Positions 15,250 through 20,958 of a DNA stretch of 20,958 nucleotides are shown here, piece after piece. The notes below the pieces were generated by a model, which was given only the letters and a program-made list of their open reading frames with translations, made no database searches and was not told the origin of the DNA. Both the position numbers and the translations under genes were made by a program. Origin of the DNA: Thermoplasmatota archaeon (GTDB lineage Archaea; Thermoplasmatota; Thermoplasmata; RBG-16-68-12; JAJISG01); the NCBI GenBank assembly GCA_022848785.1, contig JAJISK010000005.1, positions 1 through 20,958 on the forward strand, written 5' to 3'. Positions within the stretch are counted from its first letter, which is position 1; each line of letters starts with the position of its first letter.

Positions 15250-15615
15250 ATGACGGAGGAGGAGGCCCTGGGTGCCCTCGTGAAGAACACCGTGGGCCTG
15301 GTTCACGCCGAGGATCTCTTGGTGGACGCCGTCCGGGATTTGCTCCGAGAGGAGGTGAAGCGGTACATCCGAGACCGCCTCGACGAGCGACCCGCCCTGA
15401 ACCAGGAGCTGAAGCGCGGGGTCGCGGCCCTCATGAAGGCCAAGGTGCGGGAAGCATCGGCCCTCGTTCTCATGGCCAAGCGGCCGCGAAGCTCGGAGTC
15501 GAGCTCGTCCCGGCTCACCTTCGCGAGGAGTCACGAAGGAGCTCGTGGACGCCCTGGAACGGGATATCGCCACGGTCCTCGAGGGAAAGTCGTCCGCGAT
15601 CGGCCCGCGAACTAA
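15250..15615 (+). CDS. Small helical hypothetical protein, apparently carrying three single-base deletions
   Basis: The first 77 codons encode an amphipathic helical protein starting MTEEEALGALVKNTVGLVHA, with KRYIRDRLDERP and LMKAKVREASALVLMAK following. GGTGAGAGGC precedes the ATG at 15250. After Lys77 the reading frame turns into Ser/Arg/Gly-rich sequence typical of a wrong frame. The helical theme continues in the next frame (AAAKLGVELVPAHLREE, from 15480) and then in the third (VTKELVDALERDIATVLEG, from 15530). Adding one G near 15480, 15530 and 15570 would give about 122 residues and return to the same TAA at 15613-15615, ten bases before the next gene's TATA box. Sequencing error or a decayed gene are both possible. 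The function is unknown. Confidence 0.55.
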   Translation: MTEEEALGALVKNTVGLVHAEDLLVDAVRDLLREEVKRYIRDRLDERPALNQELKRGVAALMKAKVREASALVLMAKRPRSSESSSSRLTFARSHEGARGRPGTGYRHGPRGKVVRDRPAN

Positions 15616-15624
15616 CGACGAAAC

Positions 15625-15630
15625 TTTTAA
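15625..15630 (+). promoter_or_regulatory. TATA box for the SAP/zinc-ribbon gene
   Basis: TTTTAA, within AAACTTTTAAGCG, is centred about 29 bases before the ATG at 15657. It fits a leaderless start and marks the end of the preceding small gene. Confidence 0.55.
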
Positions 15631-15656
15631 GCGAACTCTCTGGCAAGGCTCGGCGG

Positions 15657-17105
15657 ATGGCTCAGAAGCCGAAGCGCCGCTCGGAGGAGTGGGCTCCTCC
15701 GCTTCCCGGAGACGCCCCCTCCGAGGACGACGGAGAGGACGAGGAGGGCTCGCCCCTCGCGGAGCTGGATGCGTCGGCTCTCCGGGAAGCACTCAGCGCC
15801 CTCACCGTCCGGGAGCTTCGGTCCCAGGCCAAGGCCTGGGGAGTCAGCCTCCAGGGCAGACACCGGAAGGCCGACCTCATCAATCTGCTCGTGGAGGCCA
15901 AGGGGGGCGACCGGGAGCCCGCCCCTTCGGAAGCACCCGCCGAGCTGGTCCTGGAGGACATTCGTCCGAGCTCCGATCCGCCGTTCGGCCAGTTGGAGGA
16001 CCTCTGGATCGAGGCCGCCAACCGCATCGACCGCGGGGACTATCGGTCGGCCATCGCCCTTTCCCGCGACGCCCTGAACCTGGTGGGCGAGTGGACCAAG
16101 CGATACATGGAGGGGACCTGCGCCCGGGCCCTCCAGGCAGCCCGGAAACTGGCGGGGCATTACGGCAACAACGATTCGACCCGGGCCTTCCGGGCGACCA
16201 TCGACGAGGCCCAGAAGGCATTTGACGCGGGGAACCTCCTCCGATGCTCTCGGCTGGTGAGGGATCTGCAGCGCCTAGTCGCCGACCTGCACATCGAGGA
16301 GGTAGGCATGGTCCGGGACCTCCTCGAGGAGCGGGAGGTGGCGCTGCGAGAACTGGGAGGTCTGCGCATTGACCTTGGCGAGGCCCAGGAACTCCTGACG
16401 AGGGCCGACGAGGCGTCCACGCGGGGGAATCGCGAGAAGGCCATGAAGCTGGTCCATCAGTTCGACGGGACGATCGAGAACCTCCGGGCCCGACGGGTCC
16501 AGGAACTCAAGGATTACCTGGCGGTCGTGGAGTCCCGCATCGAGGAGACGGAGGCCCTCGGGCCCTCCCTGACCGGCCCTCGCAAGCTCGTCAAACAGGC
16601 GTGGGCCGCGCTGGAGCGGGACGAACTTGTGCTGTGCGAGGAAATCGCTCGCCGTTGTGAGACGGCCGTGTTGGAATCGCAGCGCGGCCACATCGACCGC
16701 GCCATGGCCATGCGTCGGGAGTACTTCTCCCAGGTCCGGGAACTCGTGGCGCGTCTAAAACCCACCCTGAAGGAGGCCAACGCCTACGGGATCGATATCG
16801 AGGAGGCCAAGGCCCTCCTTCGCGGGGCTCTCGAGCTCTTTCGGCGCAACGAGTACTTGGGCGCTCTCGCGAAGGCAGAGGCGGCCAAGCGAGCGGTCGA
16901 TGCCATCCTACCGCGGGTCATCGAGCGGCGGACCGGCCACGGGGTAGAGAAACCGACGGTCGGCGTCTGTCGCGCCTGCGGATCCGAGAGGGTCACCTTC
17001 CACGACGACGGGTGGGCGAGCTGTCGGGCCTGTGGTCGTCGGTTCCGTTGGCACAAGGAATTCCCGCGTCTCCTCGCGATGCTTCGGAATCGCCTGAAAC
17101 GGTGA
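15657..17105 (+). CDS. SAP-like domain, helical-repeat and C-terminal zinc-ribbon protein, function unknown
   Basis: The 482-residue protein begins with a basic then very acidic disordered stretch (1-40), followed by a SAP-like helix-extended-loop-helix (about 48-82: LTVRELRSQAKAWGVSLQG then KADLINLL), a nucleic-acid-binding module. Residues 115-420 are all helical, with about five degenerate repeats of 60-70 residues beginning near 116, 183, 243, 312 and 384. Each holds a pattern like A-x-x-x-x-x-x-G-N/D-x-x-x-A-x-x-L. The C-terminus is a zinc ribbon with CRACG (Cys438, Cys441) and CRACG (Cys456, Cys459), then the basic RRFRWHKEF. The ATG at 15657 fits a leaderless message. No family name was recognised. 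A nucleic-acid-associated scaffold is inference from the two terminal domains. Confidence 0.8.
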   Translation: MAQKPKRRSEEWAPPLPGDAPSEDDGEDEEGSPLAELDASALREALSALTVRELRSQAKAWGVSLQGRHRKADLINLLVEAKGGDREPAPSEAPAELVLEDIRPSSDPPFGQLEDLWIEAANRIDRGDYRSAIALSRDALNLVGEWTKRYMEGTCARALQAARKLAGHYGNNDSTRAFRATIDEAQKAFDAGNLLRCSRLVRDLQRLVADLHIEEVGMVRDLLEEREVALRELGGLRIDLGEAQELLTRADEASTRGNREKAMKLVHQFDGTIENLRARRVQELKDYLAVVESRIEETEALGPSLTGPRKLVKQAWAALERDELVLCEEIARRCETAVLESQRGHIDRAMAMRREYFSQVRELVARLKPTLKEANAYGIDIEEAKALLRGALELFRRNEYLGALAKAEAAKRAVDAILPRVIERRTGHGVEKPTVGVCRACGSERVTFHDDGWASCRACGRRFRWHKEFPRLLAMLRNRLKR

Positions 17106-17120
17106 TCCGTCGGGTGGAAC

Positions 17121-17130
17121 GCTTTTCTAA
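17121..17130 (+). promoter_or_regulatory. TATA-like box for deoxyhypusine synthase
   Basis: GCTTTTCTAA lies in the short gap after the zinc-ribbon gene and is centred about 25 bases upstream of the ATG at 17151. This suggests a separate, leaderless transcript. Confidence 0.45.
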
Positions 17131-17150
17131 CGCCGTCCCCTACATGACCC

Positions 17151-18089
17151 ATGGAGCCTCCACTGGACCGGGAGGTCCAGGATTACACCCTGGAGGCCGG
17201 CGCGAGTGGCCGTGAGCTCGTCGACCAGATGGCGCGGGCGGGAGGATTCACGGCGGTCAAACTGGCCCGGGCCCGGGATATCCTCCGGGCCATGATCGAC
17301 GATAAGGATTGCACCACGTTCCTCTCCTTCCCGGCCGCGCTCATGGCCACGGGATGTCGTGGCGTCCTCCGAGACCTCGTCCGGCGAGAGATGGTGGATG
17401 TGGTGGTCACCACCTGCGGCACCCTCGACCACGACCTAGCGCGAACGAGGGGGGCCTACTACCACGGCGCCTTCTCGATGGACGACGCCGCGCTTCACGA
17501 CGCGGGCGTCTTCCGGCTGGGCAACGTCCTCGTGCCTTCCAAGACCTACGGGACCGGGTTGGAACGAACCCTCCGCGCCTTCTTCCAGGCGTTATGGGAA
17601 GAGGGCGAGCGAAAGCTGAGTGGGTGGAAGTTGCTGGAGCTCGCGGGGAATCGGTTGGGCGACGAGTCCTCCCTGCTGTATTGGTGTGCCCGCCGCGGGA
17701 TTCCCGTCATCGTGCCCGCCCTGACCGACGGGGCCTTCGGATACCACCTCTGGAGCTTCGGGCAGGAGCACCCGGAGTTCGTGGTGGACCCGATGCAGGA
17801 CGAGACCCTGTTGTCGGACCGTGTATTCCAATCCAAGCGCACGGGGGCCTTGGTCATCGGAGGCGGCGTCTCCAAGCACCACGTCCTCTGGTGGAACCAA
17901 TTCGGTGACGGGTTGGACTACGCCGTCTACCTGACGACGGCCGTAGAGCACGACGGGAGCTTGTCTGGCGCGCGTCTCCGGGAGGCCGTCTCCTGGGGTA
18001 AGGTGGGCGTCAACGCCAGGCGGGTCACCGTCGAAGGCGACGCGAGCCTCTTGCTCCCTCTCCTCTACGCCTCGTTGGCCGAACGGTGA
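17151..18089 (+). CDS. dys: Deoxyhypusine synthase
   Basis: This NAD-dependent enzyme transfers the aminobutyl group of spermidine to a lysine of translation factor aIF5A, the first step of hypusine formation. The 312-residue product shows family landmarks: VVTTCGTLDHDLAR; a long central helix region; WCARRGIPVIVPALTDGAFG; and the active-site motif GGGVSKHH with Lys242 as the covalent intermediate. These are followed by TTAVEHDGSLSGAR and EAVSWGKV. The length is normal for archaeal enzymes. The ATG at 17151 was chosen for its TATA spacing and family-length N-terminus. The stop region (CGGTGAGG) doubles as the ribosome binding site of the Nudix gene nine bases on. Confidence 0.95.
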   Translation: MEPPLDREVQDYTLEAGASGRELVDQMARAGGFTAVKLARARDILRAMIDDKDCTTFLSFPAALMATGCRGVLRDLVRREMVDVVVTTCGTLDHDLARTRGAYYHGAFSMDDAALHDAGVFRLGNVLVPSKTYGTGLERTLRAFFQALWEEGERKLSGWKLLELAGNRLGDESSLLYWCARRGIPVIVPALTDGAFGYHLWSFGQEHPEFVVDPMQDETLLSDRVFQSKRTGALVIGGGVSKHHVLWWNQFGDGLDYAVYLTTAVEHDGSLSGARLREAVSWGKVGVNARRVTVEGDASLLLPLLYASLAER

Positions 18090-18098
18090 GGCGATTCC

Positions 18099-18620
18099 GT
18101 GGAGATGCCCGATTTTCTCCGTGCCCTCGTCAATCACTATGGCCGGGTGCCCCACTTCAGGCGGACATGGGAAGCACCCGGGGAAAAGGTCCGCGAACTG
18201 CAGCGCGTCGAGGGGGGCAACATCGGGGGGGTGGGGCTCATCTGGAACCGCACGGGCCAGGTCCTTCTCCTCCGACACGGCCTCGGTTCGGGTTGGGGAC
18301 GGAAGTGGGTGACCCCGGGAGGCGGAGCCCTTCCCGGAGAGAGCCCGGAGGAGACGTTCCTCCGAGAGGTCGGGGAGGAGGTCAACCTTCGGGTCCGGAT
18401 CCTCGACCTGACCCGCACCTTCGACCTCACGGTCACAGACGGGCGCCATGCGGCCCGGGGATTCCTCTTCCAGTTTGAGGCCGAGGCCCTATCCGAGGAC
18501 GCCGTCCCGGGGACGGGCATCGAAGCGGTCCGGTGGTTCGATGCACTCCCGGGGAACATGGCCTTCCGCGAGGACTACGTAGAGGCTTTCCGCCGGCGCA
18601 GGCCCACCTTCGACCCGTGA
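18099..18620 (+). CDS. Nudix hydrolase
   Basis: The 173-residue product contains one Nudix domain (about 40-165) with a Nudix box of the form G-x5-E-x7-REVGEEVNL. The conserved glycine near the end of the box is Asn here; the metal-binding glutamates (REVGEE) are kept. An N-terminal segment of about 40 residues (MPDFLRALVNHYGRVPHFRR) precedes the fold. The substrate is likely a nucleoside diphosphate linked to another group, but it cannot be specified. The GTG at 18099 has GGTGAG, formed by the end of the deoxyhypusine synthase gene, just upstream; the ATG at 18105 is an alternative. The nine-base gap suggests one transcript with that gene. Confidence 0.87.
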   Translation: MEMPDFLRALVNHYGRVPHFRRTWEAPGEKVRELQRVEGGNIGGVGLIWNRTGQVLLLRHGLGSGWGRKWVTPGGGALPGESPEETFLREVGEEVNLRVRILDLTRTFDLTVTDGRHAARGFLFQFEAEALSEDAVPGTGIEAVRWFDALPGNMAFREDYVEAFRRRRPTFDP

Positions 18621-18644
18621 GCCGGTCCGACACGAAGTCACGTC

Positions 18645-18649
18645 TTTAT
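18645..18649 (+). promoter_or_regulatory. TATA-like box for the galT-like gene
   Basis: TTTAT, within CGTCTTTATCTC, lies about 33 bases before the GTG at 18681, giving a predicted leader of a few bases. No Shine-Dalgarno sequence is seen, in keeping with a near-leaderless message. Confidence 0.4.
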
Positions 18650-18680
18650 CTCACGGCGCCGCTTCCAAGCTCGAACAACG

Positions 18681-19679
18681 GTGCCGGAGCTCCGTAAGGA
18701 CTACGTAACGGATACCTGGGTGGTCTTCGCCCCCGATCGCGCGCAGCGCCCCATCGAAACCCAAGGCACCGTAAGCCTGGCCACCTCCCCGGAGGAGTGT
18801 CCCTTCTGTCCCGGCCACGAGCACATGACGCCCCCCGAAGTCCTCGCCTACCCTTCGGATGCGTCCGACGGCTCGGCGTGGCGCGTTCGGTGCGTCCCGA
18901 ACCGGTTTCCCGCGCTCACCCTGGACGGCGAGGTGCGAGCAAAAAGCGACGGGCTCTTTCATTCTCTGGAGGGTGTCGGGGCCCACGAAATCATCGTGGA
19001 GACACCCGACCACACCAAGGATTTCTCCGCCCTTGCGAAGGGCCAAATCCAGGAAGTCCTCCGCGCGTACGCGGCCCGTACGGCGGACCTGGCCCAGGAC
19101 CCCCGCCTGGCGTACATCCTGATTTTCAAGAATCACGGGGCGGAAGCGGGGGCTTCCCTCTTCCACGCTCACAGTCAGCTGATCGCCACGCCCATGGTGC
19201 CGCGGCGTATCCAGGACGAGCTCCGGGGAGCGGAGGCCTTCCAGGCGGAAAATGGGGCGTGCGCCTACGATAGAATCTTGCAGGCGGAGTTGGATGCCTC
19301 GGCCCGGATCGTCTTGGCCAACGAGGACTTCGTGGCCCTGTGCCCTTTCGCCTCCCGGTTTCCCTTCGAAGTCTGGGTCCTGCCGCGAGCGCACCGGGTC
19401 CACTTCGATACGATCAACACCCGCGAGAGGCAGGCGCTGGCGGGCCTCCTCAAGGACACCCTGGGGCGACTGAACACCCTCTTCCGGAATCCCGCCTTCA
19501 ACTGGTACATCCACACAGCGCCCAGCGACGGCGGGGATTACGCCTACTACCACTGGCACCTCGAACTCACCCCGCGGCTCTCCAAGAGGGCGGGATTCGA
19601 GCGGGGGACGGGCTTCTACATCAACTCGGTCCCGCCGGAGGACGCCGCGCATCTTCTACGGCAGGCGGGCGAGGCGTAG
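18681..19679 (+). CDS. galT: GalT-family hexose-1-phosphate nucleotidyltransferase
   Basis: The 332-residue product is a two-domain HIT-superfamily nucleotidyltransferase of the GalT group, which moves a nucleotidyl group between hexose 1-phosphates (UDP-glucose plus galactose-1-phosphate in the Leloir pathway). Evidence includes the N-terminal zinc pair ECPFC (Cys40, Cys43), the strand VGAHEIIVETPDHTKD, the active-site FHAHSQLIATP with His162 and His164, and the C-terminal YYHWHLELTPR with His291 and His293. The active-site motif reads HAHSQ, as in shorter archaeal and bacterial relatives, rather than the classic HPHGQ. An ADP-glucose phosphorylase-like activity is therefore an alternative. 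The GTG at 18681 lies downstream of a TATA-like TTTAT. It converges on the ADP-dependent kinase gene with 18 bases between stops. Confidence 0.85.
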   Translation: MPELRKDYVTDTWVVFAPDRAQRPIETQGTVSLATSPEECPFCPGHEHMTPPEVLAYPSDASDGSAWRVRCVPNRFPALTLDGEVRAKSDGLFHSLEGVGAHEIIVETPDHTKDFSALAKGQIQEVLRAYAARTADLAQDPRLAYILIFKNHGAEAGASLFHAHSQLIATPMVPRRIQDELRGAEAFQAENGACAYDRILQAELDASARIVLANEDFVALCPFASRFPFEVWVLPRAHRVHFDTINTRERQALAGLLKDTLGRLNTLFRNPAFNWYIHTAPSDGGDYAYYHWHLELTPRLSKRAGFERGTGFYINSVPPEDAAHLLRQAGEA

Positions 19680-19697
19680 CCACGGCACGCAACGCGT

Positions 19698-20957
19698 CTA
19701 CGGCCACCCCTCCCCGAAAACGGCCGCCCCGGAGATCGTATCCCCAAGGCCCACGGTGTAGCGCGGGCGACCCACCAGACGCGTCGGCACCATCACGAGC
19801 TCCTCCTGCCGGCGCCACCCGTCCTCCAGGAAAGCCGAGCGGGCGGTGCCGGTGAGGCCCATCCCGTGGGCAAGGGTCTCCATGGCCTCCAGGCCCCGTT
19901 CCGCCAGCGGAACCTCCAAGGCCCGGGGGAGGACTCGAGGGTCGGGGCTCCGACCCAAAAGGGCCTGTCCCGTGCCCACGAGCGCGGCGAAGAGGAGCGA
20001 CCGCCGCACCCGCTCCACCGGATGGGCGCTGAGCGTCAGGTAGTACCCGAGCGTGTGCATGTTGACCCGTGGGACTCCCAGGGCCCGCAGAAGGTGCAGG
20101 GCTTCCAGCTGCCGGACGGGATCCTCGCGGACCGACTCCCAGTTGGGGAGCCCCAGCAAGAACGCCAGATCCGCCAGTTCCGCCTCGTTCACACTGAGGC
20201 TGTCGAGGAGCGGGACGATCTCGTCCAGAACTGCTTCCCGCTTGCGGAGGTCGGGGGTCGAAGTCATCTCGAGGTGCACGGCCAGCTTCGGGTTCGTCGC
20301 CTTCGCGGTTCGGATGTGGTCCCGTACGCGACGAAAGCTCTCCTCGAAATCCTCGCCCATGTGGTTCAGCCCCGCAATGAAGAAAAGATCCGACGCCCGA
20401 CCCGCTTCGGACAAGGCTTGTTCCCACTCGGGATGGAATTGAATCCGTGTCCTGGGGGCCGCGATGAGTCGGTTGGCCCGAGGGGACGGTCCGTCTCCAA
20501 AGGCGAGTCCTTTCGGATACTCCAGGATGTAGTGCACTTCCGGGGCACACTCCCAATAGAACTCTTCGGCCAGGGCGTACTCCACGCTCCCGGCGAGCCG
20601 GAGGGGAACCTGGGCCGACGTGCCCTCGTAGAGGGAGGCCAACTCCCAGTTGAACCGGTCGGGATGAACGAGGATGCGGGCGGCCCCGAAGTTGGAGAGG
20701 AGGCGGGCCACCCTCACCACCTGGCCTCCCGGACGGCCCTCGAAGCCCCCGGTGTCCTCCAAGAACCCGATGACGCCGTCCGAACAGAGCACCTCGAGGG
20801 CCAAGCCGTGGGTGATGGAATGGGCAAGGGCTTCCGCCAGATCCTCAAGGTCCTCGACCTCCTTGGCAAACAGGGGAGGCACCGCCGTCGGAGAAGGCAG
20901 CCGGGCGAGCCAGGGTTCGTCGAGGCGACGGACCCGGTCAATCACGGAGTTGTAGGC
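19698..20957 (-). CDS. ADP-dependent sugar kinase (glucokinase/phosphofructokinase family), 5' end outside window
   Basis: This is a ribokinase-fold kinase using ADP as phosphoryl donor, the archaeal glucokinase/6-phosphofructokinase family of the modified glycolytic pathway. Visible motifs are GGQVVRVARLLSNFGA, RIQFHPEWE, FFIAGLNHMGEDFE, VHLEMTSTPD, SVNEAEL, MHTLGYYLTL and the catalytic VGLGDTISGAAVF, with the active-site Asp codon at 19742-19740. The stop is TAG at 19700-19698. The frame stays open to the right edge and reads AYNSVIDRV before the first usable start (GTG at 20945). This matches the family's conserved N-terminal A-Y-N-x-x-I/V-D segment, so the true start lies outside the window. 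Glucokinase and phosphofructokinase specificity cannot be separated from this sequence. It converges on the galT-like gene. Confidence 0.88.
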   Translation of the reverse strand, partial: AYNSVIDRVRRLDEPWLARLPSPTAVPPLFAKEVEDLEDLAEALAHSITHGLALEVLCSDGVIGFLEDTGGFEGRPGGQVVRVARLLSNFGAARILVHPDRFNWELASLYEGTSAQVPLRLAGSVEYALAEEFYWECAPEVHYILEYPKGLAFGDGPSPRANRLIAAPRTRIQFHPEWEQALSEAGRASDLFFIAGLNHMGEDFEESFRRVRDHIRTAKATNPKLAVHLEMTSTPDLRKREAVLDEIVPLLDSLSVNEAELADLAFLLGLPNWESVREDPVRQLEALHLLRALGVPRVNMHTLGYYLTLSAHPVERVRRSLLFAALVGTGQALLGRSPDPRVLPRALEVPLAERGLEAMETLAHGMGLTGTARSAFLEDGWRRQEELVMVPTRLVGRPRYTVGLGDTISGAAVFGEGWP

Positions 20958-20958
20958 G

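Noticed and set aside
19621..20556. 311-codon open frame inside the ADP-dependent kinase gene on the same strand
   Set aside because: Its Pro/Gly/Arg/Ser-rich translation is the composition of an off-frame reading; the kinase frame holds all conserved motifs.
1..20958. tRNA genes, CRISPR arrays, insertion sequences or att sites
   Set aside because: All intergenic gaps are under about 130 bases. No regularly spaced repeats, no transposase or integrase motifs and no tRNA T-loop-like GTTCGAATC segments in gaps were seen by eye.

Overview
The window is a gene-dense, high-GC archaeal chromosome segment. The archaeal markers are a HerA-NurA-Mre11-Rad50 cluster, an Orc1/Cdc6 initiator, fibrillarin, archaeal-type ribosomal protein S15 beside a DHH RecJ-like nuclease, deoxyhypusine synthase, an ADP-dependent sugar kinase and a DUF835 protein. 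TATA-like boxes lie about 25-30 bases before several start codons, as expected for leaderless archaeal genes. The DUF835 gene and the surface protein with a cytoplasmic Roadblock/longin-like domain suggest an uncultured, GC-rich member of Thermoplasmatota. That placement is inference. I saw no tRNA, rRNA, CRISPR array, transposase or integrase.

Bases 1-5140 (minus strand) hold a double-strand-break resection operon in the order mre11, rad50, nurA, herA, with overlapping or near-touching junctions; herA runs off the left edge. Rad50 and Mre11 contain no cysteine, so Rad50 lacks the Cys-x-x-Cys zinc hook. Bases 5228-8848 (minus) hold one large secreted, membrane-anchored protein gene, split by a single in-frame TAA at 8420-8422. 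Bases 8978-9313 (minus) hold a small PH-like protein, divergent from the fibrillarin gene.

Bases 9402-11948 (plus) are an RNA/translation/replication block: fibrillarin, S15 and RecJ-like nuclease. Bases 11974-14266 (minus) are a probable three-gene unit, orc1 then a hotdog thioesterase then DUF835. Bases 14348-17105 (plus) hold a SAM methyltransferase, a small helical-protein gene that appears to carry three single-base deletions, and a SAP-domain/helical-repeat/zinc-ribbon protein of unknown role. Bases 17151-18620 (plus) hold deoxyhypusine synthase and a Nudix hydrolase. Bases 18681-20958 hold a GalT-type nucleotidyltransferase (plus), convergent with an ADP-dependent sugar kinase (minus) cut by the right edge.

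Together, HerA-NurA and Mre11-Rad50 would generate 3' overhangs for recombination; Orc1 and the RecJ-like nuclease belong to replication; fibrillarin, S15 and deoxyhypusine synthase serve ribosome biogenesis and translation; GalT and the ADP-dependent kinase serve sugar-phosphate metabolism. Intergenic spaces are all short (under about 130 bases), so no gene-free stretch exceeds 300 bases.
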